A stretch of 64,000 bases of DNA from Colletotrichum lupini (taxonomy: Eukaryota > Ascomycota > Sordariomycetes > Glomerellales > Glomerellaceae): the NCBI RefSeq assembly GCF_023278565.1, contig NC_064677.1:6448001-6512000 (forward strand), read 5' to 3'. Position 1 is the first letter of the stretch. Every line of letters begins with the position of its first letter. Under the pieces are notes generated by a model. That model searched no databases. It saw only the letters and a program-made list of their open reading frames with translations, and was not told where the DNA came from. The position numbers and the translations under genes are program-made. Below are positions 8,725 through 17,158 of this stretch, in pieces.

Positions 8725-11700
8725 ATGTCTAGTAATACTATTAAGAGTAATAAATACTCTCGAAATAAGTATAATAAGTCTAAGACTTATTATAAGCAAA
8801 ATACCAACCCAAATACCAACCCAAATAAGCCCTCAAATTACCCAAATAAGCCCTCAAATAAGCCCTCATATCAACCCAAACCAAACCAACCCCGAAACCA
8901 GCCCCGAAACCAACCAAACCAGCCCAATCTTTTTACGAAAAACCAACGCCCACATGGAGATTTGAACCCTCAGCCCTTACAATCAAGGAATTATATGGTT
9001 AGTGGTTCCGACCACTATACCATAGACCCACTTGATGAAAATTATCAACCTTTTCTCCCTCATATATTACCCAACTCGACTCCAAATGATAATTTGGGCC
9101 TTTCGGGAGAAAATACCAATAATTCGGCTAATATGGGCACAAATACAACTGAAAGGTGGTTGTATGATACGGGTTCAACAGTCCATATTACTAATAGTAT
9201 GGATTTATTCGAAAATTTCGATAATAGGGACAATTTACCCCCTATTCGAACCGGAGCTGGCCCAGTTTACCCACAGGGTATTGGGGACTTAATTTTACCT
9301 ATCTATTTACGGGGTAAAATTATACCTATAAGGTTAAAAAATACCTTATATATTCCAGAATTCCCACTTAATATCTTTTCAGGTATATTACACTACAAAA
9401 ATGGTGGATATATTGAAAAGAATTATTTAGTGGATTCTGAGGGCAATGTATTTGCTTATTTGGATTTCAAAAGGCATGGATTTTTCCTTAATATTGCTTG
9501 GAAAAATCGAAGGCCTACTACAGGGTACCAACAAAACGATTTGGACCCTAAAAATCAGTATTTGGATCTAAAAAATATTTTAGAATCCATTCAAAATTCT
9601 CTTCATAATATTACTATTAATAATAGTAATATAGAGAAAAATACTGATTATTTATCTGAAAATTCAGATAATCAGGCCTATTCAATCACCCAGGAATGGC
9701 ACGAAAAATTAGGTCATCCTTCTTACCCTTATTTATTAAAAACTGCGAAAATAACTAAGGGAATTCCTTTAGACAAATTAAAGGAAAAAGACCTAAATTG
9801 CCCGAGCTGTACTACAGCTAAGTTAACTAGGCAACAGCCTAAAATTAACTATAATCGGGCATTATTTCCACTAGAAAGGGTCTGTATTGATACAGTTAAA
9901 ATTACCCCTACTACTATTAGTGGAAATAATTACGCTATTCCGTTTACGGATGATTTTACTGGTTTTCGAGATGTTGAATTCTCAAAAACCAAAGAGAATA
10001 TAATTAATATTCTCAAAAACAAACTGGAATTTTATTTTAACCAGTTTAATTCCTACCCTAAGTATATACGCTTAGATAATGGTACGGAATTCAATATAGG
10101 GGAATTATTACCCTATATTAACGAAAAAGGCATTATTTTAGAGCCTTCCACGCCCTATACGCCCGAGCAAAATGGTATAGCCGAAAGGACTAATAGGGCC
10201 CTTATCGAAAAGGCTAGAACTATTTTATTAGCAGAGAAATTACCCCTATATTTATGGGACGTAATTTTGAAAGAATTAACTAAATTAGTTAATTTTACCG
10301 CTAATATACGCCTTGAAAAGACCCCTATCGAGGCTTTTCTCGATTATTTCTTCCCAAAAAGAAATAATAAGCCGGATTTATCTAATCTAAGAAAAATCGG
10401 CTCTAGGGTACTTATTTATTACCCTACTCAAAAGCGAGTCACTTCGAATAAAATGTATACCTATACTCAAAATGGTATATATTTAGGAAAAGAAGGTAAT
10501 AATATATATGTTATATATTGCCCTTCTAATCCTTTTCGATCTCGATTATTACGGACTTCGCATATTCGATTTATTCAAAATAATAGAATAGAGGGGGTAG
10601 AAAGCGTAAATCCTCCTTTATATTCTAAAATTTTTGATAAAATCGAAGATATTCAGGAAATACCTTCTAAAATAGAGGTATTAATTCCCAAATTATCTGA
10701 GGAAGAAAAATCTAAATATAAAGATTTTACTCAGAGTATTACCCTACCTCCAGAGCCTAATACACTAAAACAGGCTCTAAATAGCTCAGAAAAATCAGAA
10801 TGGTTAAAAGCTATATATTCTGAGCTAGAGGTTATTATTAAAAAGGGTACTTTATTAGCTATAGACCCAAATAAGGTCTATAAAGCTAATAAAAATCCAC
10901 TATCTACTAGATGGGTCTTTAAACGAAAAATCAATATTAATACTGGTAATATTGATAAATATAAGGCCCGATTAGTAGTTAGAGGCTTCGAACAACAGTA
11001 TGGAGTCGATTATTTCCAAACTTTTGCTTCTGGAAGTAATCCTACTACCTATAGGGTACTTATAGCCCTATCTGCCCCTTTAAACTGGCATATACACCAA
11101 ATTGACGTTATTGGTGCCTTTTTAAATGGGGATTTATTAGAAGAGGTATATATAGACCCTTCTAATATACCTTTAACTGAATTTTTTGAAAAATACCCTA
11201 ATTTAAATACTATAAATTGGGATAAATCAAAAAATCAGTTATTACAGCTTTTAAAAGCCTTATATGGGCTCAAACAAAGCCCTAGACAATGGCAACTAAA
11301 GCTGAAGTCTATTTTTAATAAAATAGGCTTTTTACCTCTAAAATCCGATGAGGCTACCTATTTCAACCAGGATTTCAAAAATCCTGCTTTTATTGTTACC
11401 CACGTCGATGATTTCCTTATATTTAATAAAAATATTAAATATATAGAGGAAATTAAGGGTAAAATATCGAAATATATCGATATTAAAGACCTAGGCGAAG
11501 CCTCGAATTTCCTAGGCGTCAAAATTACTAGAAATCGGTCTAATAAGACTATTTCTCTCTCTCAAAGTCATTATATTAAGGAAATTCTTAATAATAATGA
11601 TTTTTCCAAAGCTAAAATCACTAATATACCTATAAATCCGGGTATATTAAATAGTGATTTAGGGAACGAAAAAGATGACTATTTACCTTCAAAAGAGCTA

Positions 11701-12384
11701 TTAAAGACCTACCAGCACCTAGTAGGATCTTTAATGTACGCTATGGTTGTGACTAGGGCTGATTTAGCTTTTTCAGTCTCTTTCGTCTCCCAATACCTCC
11801 ATAAGCCCACTATTTACCTACTTAAGGTAGTAAAAGGTATTTATAGATACCTTAGTGGCACTATTCACTATAATATTACCTATAATGGTAATATTGGGCC
11901 TGTAGAATTAGTAGGCTATACTGATTCTAACTGGGCCGGGTGTAAAAGTACTAGAAAATCAACTTCTGGGTACTTATTTACACTAAATGGAGGTCCGATT
12001 AGCTGGAAGTCTAAAAAACAGTCTACTATAGCACTTTCTACTACAGAGGCTGAATTTAATGGACTTCAGGAAGCTATTCGGGAAGCTATTTGGCTTCAGA
12101 ATTTATTATCGGAAATAGGTTATCAAGTTAAACCTATTACTATTAAAACCGATAATAATGGGGCATTATCTCTTGCTTATAATCCTGAATATCACCAAAG
12201 GACTAAGCATACTGCCCTATATTATTATTATACTCGACAGGAAGTAGAAAAAGGGAATATTAAAGTAGAATATCTCCCTTCTACTATAATGCCTGCCGAT
12301 GGGTTAACAAAACCCTTACCTCGGGTTAAACATAAGGAATTCGTTAAGCTAATAGGCTTAAACGATCCTAATAACCCTATTTAA
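8725..12384 (+). CDS. pol: copia Pol: protease, integrase, reverse transcriptase, RNase H
   Basis: 1219 residues from the first ATG. Residues 1-70 are Asn/Pro/Lys-rich repeats (NKPSN, NQPRNQP) where a zinc knuckle is usual. Residues 75-101 are encoded by an antisense tRNA-like sequence. The aspartic protease has YDTGSTVHIT (D148). The pre-integrase zinc module has HEKLGHPSYPYLL near 325 and CPSC near 360. The integrase triad is in CIDTVKI (about 388), RLDNGTEF (about 450) and NGIAERTNR (about 485). Reverse transcriptase runs from WVFKRKI (about 730) through GAFLNGDL, LYGLKQSPRQW and HVDDFLIF (about 894). RNase H has YTDSNWAGC (about 1067), STTEAEF and KTDNNGAL, then LPSTIMPADGLTKPL. All catalytic motifs are present and no stop interrupts the frame. 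Codons are AT-rich, unlike host genes. Confidence 0.95.
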   Translation: MSSNTIKSNKYSRNKYNKSKTYYKQNTNPNTNPNKPSNYPNKPSNKPSYQPKPNQPRNQPRNQPNQPNLFTKNQRPHGDLNPQPLQSRNYMVSGSDHYTIDPLDENYQPFLPHILPNSTPNDNLGLSGENTNNSANMGTNTTERWLYDTGSTVHITNSMDLFENFDNRDNLPPIRTGAGPVYPQGIGDLILPIYLRGKIIPIRLKNTLYIPEFPLNIFSGILHYKNGGYIEKNYLVDSEGNVFAYLDFKRHGFFLNIAWKNRRPTTGYQQNDLDPKNQYLDLKNILESIQNSLHNITINNSNIEKNTDYLSENSDNQAYSITQEWHEKLGHPSYPYLLKTAKITKGIPLDKLKEKDLNCPSCTTAKLTRQQPKINYNRALFPLERVCIDTVKITPTTISGNNYAIPFTDDFTGFRDVEFSKTKENIINILKNKLEFYFNQFNSYPKYIRLDNGTEFNIGELLPYINEKGIILEPSTPYTPEQNGIAERTNRALIEKARTILLAEKLPLYLWDVILKELTKLVNFTANIRLEKTPIEAFLDYFFPKRNNKPDLSNLRKIGSRVLIYYPTQKRVTSNKMYTYTQNGIYLGKEGNNIYVIYCPSNPFRSRLLRTSHIRFIQNNRIEGVESVNPPLYSKIFDKIEDIQEIPSKIEVLIPKLSEEEKSKYKDFTQSITLPPEPNTLKQALNSSEKSEWLKAIYSELEVIIKKGTLLAIDPNKVYKANKNPLSTRWVFKRKININTGNIDKYKARLVVRGFEQQYGVDYFQTFASGSNPTTYRVLIALSAPLNWHIHQIDVIGAFLNGDLLEEVYIDPSNIPLTEFFEKYPNLNTINWDKSKNQLLQLLKALYGLKQSPRQWQLKLKSIFNKIGFLPLKSDEATYFNQDFKNPAFIVTHVDDFLIFNKNIKYIEEIKGKISKYIDIKDLGEASNFLGVKITRNRSNKTISLSQSHYIKEILNNNDFSKAKITNIPINPGILNSDLGNEKDDYLPSKELLKTYQHLVGSLMYAMVVTRADLAFSVSFVSQYLHKPTIYLLKVVKGIYRYLSGTIHYNITYNGNIGPVELVGYTDSNWAGCKSTRKSTSGYLFTLNGGPISWKSKKQSTIALSTTEAEFNGLQEAIREAIWLQNLLSEIGYQVKPITIKTDNNGALSLAYNPEYHQRTKHTALYYYYTRQEVEKGNIKVEYLPSTIMPADGLTKPLPRVKHKEFVKLIGLNDPNNPI
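8958..9022 (-). other. antisense tRNA-like sequence with A and B boxes inside pol
   Basis: Read on the minus strand, TGGTATAGTGG (9022-9012) fits the RNA polymerase III A-box consensus TRGYNNARYGG. GGTTCAAATCT (8968-8958) fits the B box at all but the last base, with 43 nt between them. The D-arm-like part forms a long hairpin: on the + strand TATGGT (8994-8999) and AGTGGT (9001-9006) pair with ACCACT (9011-9016) and ACCATA (9019-9024). The acceptor ends do not pair, so it is not a working tRNA gene. It is probably a captured tRNA fragment, translated in Pol as GDLNPQPLQSRNYMVSGSDH. Confidence 0.55.
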
Positions 12385-12452
12385 CCTATATTATACCCCT
12401 AATATAGGTATTTATTTTCCTTATATTTTTATGAATACTTTAAGGAAAATAC

Positions 12453-12529
12453 TCTAGGGTACCAAAAGATTGTTCTAGGGTACCAAAAAACTATTCTAGG
12501 GTACTAGAAATCTACTCTAGGGTACTTGG
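12453..12529 (+). repeat. four 21-bp tandem repeats in the copia 3' untranslated region
   Basis: The core TCTAGGGTAC starts at 12453, 12474, 12495 and 12516, a strict 21-bp period. The first two units share TCTAGGGTACCAAAA; the last is truncated. The array lies between the pol stop and the polypurine tract. Confidence 0.9.
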
Positions 12530-12557
12530 TTAGCTATTTCAACATAGCTAATAAGGC

Positions 12558-12568
12558 AAAAGAGGGAG
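12558..12568 (+). promoter_or_regulatory. polypurine tract
   Basis: AAAAGAGGGAG lies immediately before the 3' LTR, the usual primer for plus-strand DNA synthesis. Confidence 0.85.
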
Positions 12569-13082
12569 TGTTACGAAGGTAACTTTGTTTACCTTATTAT
12601 TCGCCTTATTATCAATATTACGTAAGCAAACTATATACCATATTAATCTACGATTTCTGTAGATTATTATAGGTATTGATTATGTAAGCAATACTGCTTA
12701 TATAAGCTTACGTGAGCAGTGGAAAGTACTGGAAGATAACTGAATAATCTGGAATTTACTCGAGGCGGAATTACGTACTACGATTACGCATTCACTTACG
12801 TATATGCTTATTAATTATATCATAATTAATAAGCAATGGAATATTCTAGTAGGAGGTTTTTATGCCTATATGTAGGCGTGTATTTGCCTACCTAGACCTT
12901 TCGTTAAGCAAGCAACTTCTCATATAGTAATTCAACTATATTACTCTCTTTATTACAAAAACCTCTTTTATATACGCTTATTTCCCCTATATTCATATAT
13001 TCTTGCTTCTATATGAATATTCACTTTTCATATTCTATATAAGAATATCCCGCATTACCTCGTTAAAGCTATACGTGCTAGA
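12569..13082 (+). repeat. 3' LTR of the copia element (514 bp)
   Basis: Identical by eye to the 5' LTR. It is followed by the AAAAG duplication at 13083-13087 and then the resumed host repeat CTTTTTTAAATAC. Confidence 0.95.
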
Positions 13083-13386
13083 AAAAGCTTTTTTAAATAC
13101 TTTAGTATATTTATTACTATTTTTATAATAATAAGATTCTTAGTACTTATATATAAGAGTAAGTTATTTATTTTTAAATAGTAATATTAGCTTATTAATA
13201 AGTTATTAAAACTACGATTCTAGCGATCTCTTAATAAGGGAGAGGGTAAAATAGAGGAAAGGATAGGTAAAAAAAGGATTAAGGTTAAATAGTATAGAAT
13301 TTAAGGGCAGGGTAGCGTCTATATGTACTGCGGCAATCCTTTAGTAATATAAAACGATGGAATTAAACAGTGGACCATCTGGGGTC

Positions 13387-14404
13387 TTCTGACAGTTTGC
13401 ACTATATGACTGTTTTTGATAATCGACGCACGTTTCTGCGGATGAACCGCGCTCTACATACTCCAGCCTCGTGGGTATGAGCCTGTTAGAATGGTTGTTA
13501 TCGAAGACGGAAACTACATTCACATTCTTCTGAGCGACGGTAGATCTATCAGCATCATTGCTTCCCATTCTATCCACGGACTCCCCAAAGCATAAGCTCT
13601 CGGCGATACTTGAGGTGTGATAAGCAAAATACCTCACACGTTCTTGAGCCAATCGAGCATAGACACTACCACGATAATATAGGCTGCTGATGCATCTTGA
13701 TGCTGGCGGAGATGTTCGCCAGGCATAATGTGAGACTTCAATGAGGACAAGCACGCAAGCCCCGATGCGACAAATTGTCCAGGATAAGCTCTGTGTTCGG
13801 AAGTACCGGTCCCCCGGGCTCCGAGTTTAATGCCAGCCTCTCCGTATTGTAAGGCAGCCTCTTGATTTGTTCTCAATTATTTGTTGAGACTATCTATTCT
13901 CGCAGTGTTTGTTCAATGTCGTTCTAGAACATAAAACTCGGGCAGTCACGCTATATTTCGCTTGAATATGATAAGCTCATGGGCCAGCGAAGCTTCAGTC
14001 TGCAGCTAATAGCTCCCCATAACCTAAATGGCCGCTCCATGTGTCGATGCAAATAACGCAAAAACAGCCAGGATCAAAATGAAAGCATCTCCATCTCTCC
14101 CACGGTTGGCAGATACTTGCCATAGCAGGACTCTCACATGCTAGGAAGCCGTTAGTCAATTATACTGCTTAGTGAAGCGAAGCCTTTAAGCGCATAAGAG
14201 TCATCTATCCGGTGCAGGGTAAGGTAATGCCCACATCGTCCTCGATTGACCAATCACCTTCCACTTGTAAGCCCGGCCAATCGTTTCTCCCGAATTTCAA
14301 CCTTTGGATCCTGTCTCGACGAACCTGAAGCTCCGAAATCATACGACAAGCCGACACCACTCACAACATCACACCTCAACGACACCCCGTCAACCACCGC
14401 AACA
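13387..14404. other. intergenic DNA, promoter of the small mitochondrial gene
   Basis: No recognisable gene. Normal base composition resumes after the repeat. The last ~150 bp are pyrimidine-rich with repeated CAAC/CACAAC, as expected of a 5' leader. Confidence 0.5.
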
Positions 14405-15251
14405 ATGGCCTCCTTCGTCGCCCGCCGCGCCTTCTCTACCTCCATCCGCCGCTTCGCCGACGAGCAGGCCAAGCAGACCCTCACCCAGGAGTCCAAGCGC
14501 AACCCCGAGACCCTCGTGCGTGATATCCCGTCCATCCAGCCGAGATGCCCTTAGACCGACCCGTCCGCCGTCCAACGTTCACCGCATCCCTTCCCCCGCG
14601 CAGCCGAGCTTCTGAAGCAACCAGGAAATATCGCCGAGCCTACGAAGAAGCGATAGTTGCGCAAAGGGGTGCGGACAGAAAGGCTGGAAGCGGCGTCAAA
14701 ACAATCGCATGCAAGCGAGCCGGAATGGAAGGCTAATCGGATTTTTTTGTCAAACAGATCCTCGGTGGTGTCATGGTTGCCGCCCTCGGCGGCGCCGGCC
14801 TCTATTTCGGTACGTCTCAGGAATAATTGGTATATCCTCCTCGACGATTGAATAGCCACTGACGTTTTTTTTTCTTCCCACGCAGGCCGCTCCCCCACCT
14901 CCTCTACCTCCGAGAGCCCCGTCCTGAAGGCCGGTATGCCCTGGGAGACCGACAGCGAGGGCAAGTACAAGTACCACCCCGGTGGCAACCCCGCAAACGA
15001 GCCCAGAGACGCTCCCAGCGCCGTCAACACTGTCATCATTCCCGATGTCACTCTCCCCAAGGTGTGTTTTTGATATACCTATCTGATCCATCTCACCACG
15101 TCGGAGAGACTCCGTTCGTGGGAGGTCGAGTTTGCTCCAAGGCCCGGGATTCTTCGGGATTTGAAGCCGGAGGAAATAGCCGGGCTGACGCTTCATGACA
15201 CAGGAATTGCACGAAAAGTACAACAAGTGGGGCAAGGACGGCTACCCTTAA
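14405..15251 (+). CDS. small mitochondrial single-membrane-span protein, conserved type
   Basis: Four exons: 14405-14515, 14758-14809, 14886-15061 and 15204-15251, giving 128 residues. Introns have GTGCGT, GTACGT and GTGTGT donors and CAG acceptors, and every junction keeps the frame. The N-terminus MASFVARRAFSTSIRRFAD is Arg/Ser/Ala-rich without acidic residues, a typical mitochondrial targeting sequence. Exon 2 encodes one Gly/Ala-rich membrane span, ILGGVMVAALGGAGLYFG (about 38-55). The C-terminal part is soluble and acidic/Pro-rich (KYKYHPGGNPANEPRDAPSA) and ends in LHEKYNKWGKDGYP. I cannot name the family. An inner-membrane protein with the C-terminus exposed is my inference. The gene converges with SER2, 410 bp apart. 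Confidence 0.75.
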
Positions 15252-15661
15252 AGAATTAGAGATACCTGCGTTGAGAAGACGTGTTTTTGCACAGTCTGTG
15301 CAATGGGCGGAAAGTGGTTTTCATGTGTAGATAGGGAGAATTCAGTTTTATCCACGTTTTTCTACCTTGGACAGTATCTCCAACGTTGAAACTACATCAC
15401 TCGGCCTCGCGGCTCATCAAGCTACCTTGACCGGTTTTATATGCTCCGAGGCTCATGAAGCGGGATTTCATCTGAACATCTCTGCTGCAGGAAACTCAAT
15501 GGCATGCAATTGAATCATGAGGGCGAGTGAAAAGAATACTCCCAAAAAAACAGCAATGCATTGCCTCGGTGTCACCCAACTCCCCAAAAACACCATTCGA
15601 CTTACGCCCACAACACCACTCCCACACCCACACACAAGTCTACAAAAAGCCACCCGCCAAT
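15252..15661. other. shared 3' region between convergent genes
   Basis: Holds the 3' UTRs of the small mitochondrial gene and SER2. No other feature is seen. Confidence 0.6.
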
Positions 15662-17158
15662 CTACGAGGCGAGCTGCTCAATCTCATCACCCGTAAACCC
15701 AAAGAGGTACAACAAGTCCAACAGGCTCTCGCTGTTGAGTCTCGTATCGGCCTCCATCTGCACCCTCGGCTTAGCGTTCCACGCAACACCCAAGCCCGCC
15801 GCGCCCATCATCAGCAGATCGTTTGCGCCGTCACCAACCGCAACAACCTGCGACAGATCGATGCCCTCCTTGGCCGCAATCTCAACAAGCAGATCACGCT
15901 TCCGCTCCTTGCCTACAATGAGGCCCTTGACCTCCCCAGTGAGCTTCCCAGCATCGTCGATGACAACCTCATTGGCGTGCGCGTAGTCGATGCCCAACTC
16001 TCCAGCAAGCCAGCTCGTCAGGGGCAAGAACCCGCCCGACAGCACCGCGGTCTTCACACCGAGGCGCTTCAGAGCCTTGATCAGGCGGGGCACGCCCTTG
16101 GTGACATCCAGGACGGGCCGCAGCTGCTCGAAGCAGGAGGTGGGCAGACCCTTGAGAAGCTGCACGCGCTCGCGGAACGCGGCGTCGAACTCGAGCTCGC
16201 CGAGCATGGCGCGGTGCGTGATGTCGGCGACGCGCGCGGCCAGGTCGGGCGGGTCCGTGAGCGTCGCGGCGAGCAAGTCAATCACCTCCTGCGTGATGAG
16301 GGTGCTGTCCATGTCGAAGACGACGAGACGCGGGTGCCTGCGCCACAGCGTGTCGGGCTGCAGCGCGACGTCGACGCTCCACTCCCTCTCGAAGCGGTAG
16401 ATGAGCTCGTGCCGCCGCAGGTCCGTCAGGCTGAGGTAGCTCTGGCAGGGCGCCGGGTCGAGGGTCAGCTCGACGACGCGCGGGTGCTCCTGGCTGTCGA
16501 GGCAGCGGTGGGAGGAGCTGTAGTCGGACTCGCCGGCGGGGAGGGGGAAGGTCGACATGAGGTGCAGGAACGAGGTCACGCACATGGGCGAGACGTGGGA
16601 GCCGTACAGGTGGTCGAGCTTCTCGGGCTCGAGGGTCGGGGGTTCGAGGGGGAAGGACTCGGGGTCCTGGGTCGGCGCGAAGTTGGCCGGGAGGGACTCC
16701 TTGCCGCTGGCGCTGTCGGAGGTGAGAGTCGGGGGGGATGCGACGCGGCCGCCACTTGCTCCGGCCGCTGTCGTGTGGTGGCCGGCGCCGTCGCCGCCGT
16801 TCGGTTTGTAGAAGAGCGTGGCCACCAGGCGCGACTGCTTCTTCCCACCCGCGGGCGCGCAGTTGGGGTGCGAGTAGCTGTGGTTCAGGCCGCTGCGGAT
16901 GGTGGGTGGGTTGTCCTCTGAGGGGATGCCGTTGAAGTCCGCATAGTGCTTGTGGCCGGCGTTGTGGTTGTGCTGCTTTGGCGGAGAGACGGCGACGTTG
17001 CTCAGGTCCTCGACGACGGTGTCGATGCCGAAGCGGCTCTCTGGGTGCTGCGGGGGCCGGTACTGCTGGTGCTCGCGCAAGAAGGAGCTGCTCCTCATGG
17101 ACGAGGTCAGCTGAGGTCGGGGCGACGTTGTCGACTTGGCGGGGCTTGCGTCGGCCAT
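15662..17158 (-). CDS. SER2: phosphoserine phosphatase
   Basis: Last step of serine synthesis: hydrolyses L-phosphoserine to serine in the cytosol (HAD superfamily). Single exon, 498 residues from the ATG at 17158, which has a strong CCGCCATGG context; an in-frame ATG at 17221 would add 21 residues. Residues 1 to about 180 are Ser/Pro/His-rich and variable. A middle region (about 185-270) may be a divergent ACT-like regulatory part. The catalytic HAD core starts with VFDMDSTLI, nucleophile D282 and general acid D284. Motif II is in KTAVLSGGFLPLTSW, followed by a conserved Lys region (KERKRDL), and motif III/IV is VVAVGDGANDLLMM. All catalytic residues are present. It is longer than the bacterial enzyme because of the N-terminal extension. 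Confidence 0.92.
   Translation of the reverse strand: MADASPAKSTTSPRPQLTSSMRSSSFLREHQQYRPPQHPESRFGIDTVVEDLSNVAVSPPKQHNHNAGHKHYADFNGIPSEDNPPTIRSGLNHSYSHPNCAPAGGKKQSRLVATLFYKPNGGDGAGHHTTAAGASGGRVASPPTLTSDSASGKESLPANFAPTQDPESFPLEPPTLEPEKLDHLYGSHVSPMCVTSFLHLMSTFPLPAGESDYSSSHRCLDSQEHPRVVELTLDPAPCQSYLSLTDLRRHELIYRFEREWSVDVALQPDTLWRRHPRLVVFDMDSTLITQEVIDLLAATLTDPPDLAARVADITHRAMLGELEFDAAFRERVQLLKGLPTSCFEQLRPVLDVTKGVPRLIKALKRLGVKTAVLSGGFLPLTSWLAGELGIDYAHANEVVIDDAGKLTGEVKGLIVGKERKRDLLVEIAAKEGIDLSQVVAVGDGANDLLMMGAAGLGVAWNAKPRVQMEADTRLNSESLLDLLYLFGFTGDEIEQLAS

Larger units (their letters stand above)
7153..13082 (+). mobile_element. complete Ty1/copia LTR retrotransposon
   Basis: 5,930-bp element in the order LTR, primer site, leader, gag, pol, polypurine tract, LTR. 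It is flanked by the 5-bp duplication AAAAG at 7148-7152 and 13083-13087. Copy C of the host repeat preserves the empty site (near 29876-29890, TTAAAAAGCTTTTTT), which fixes the element ends. The two LTRs are identical by eye, so the insertion is recent. Domain order (protease, integrase, reverse transcriptase, RNase H) defines Ty1/copia. The element is AT-rich but its pol frame is intact, so it has not been inactivated by RIP although it sits in RIP-mutated DNA. One frame change separates gag from pol. LTR ends are TG at the 5' side but GA, not the usual CA, at the 3' side. Perfect inverted repeats are unusually dense throughout. Confidence 0.95.
6569..13373 (+). repeat. RIP-mutated repeat, copy A (split by the copia element)
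   Basis: Copy A consists of 6569-7152 and 13088-13373 (about 870 bp in total). It begins TAAGTACCTT and ends AACAGTG(G). It is flanked by an exact 13-bp direct repeat, ACCATCTGGGGTC, at 6556-6568 and 13374-13386, read as the target-site duplication. The interior is almost depleted of C and G and rich in TpA, as expected from RIP; the last 60 bp are less affected. It matches copies B (27500-28356, opposite strand) and C (29329-30167) along its whole length, with differences dominated by C/T and G/A changes. I see no terminal inverted repeats, no poly-A tail and no open frame. The class is unknown. Confidence 0.85.

Noticed and set aside
15527..16921. 464-codon open frame antisense to SER2
   Set aside because: Low-complexity product; the opposite strand has all HAD phosphatase motifs.
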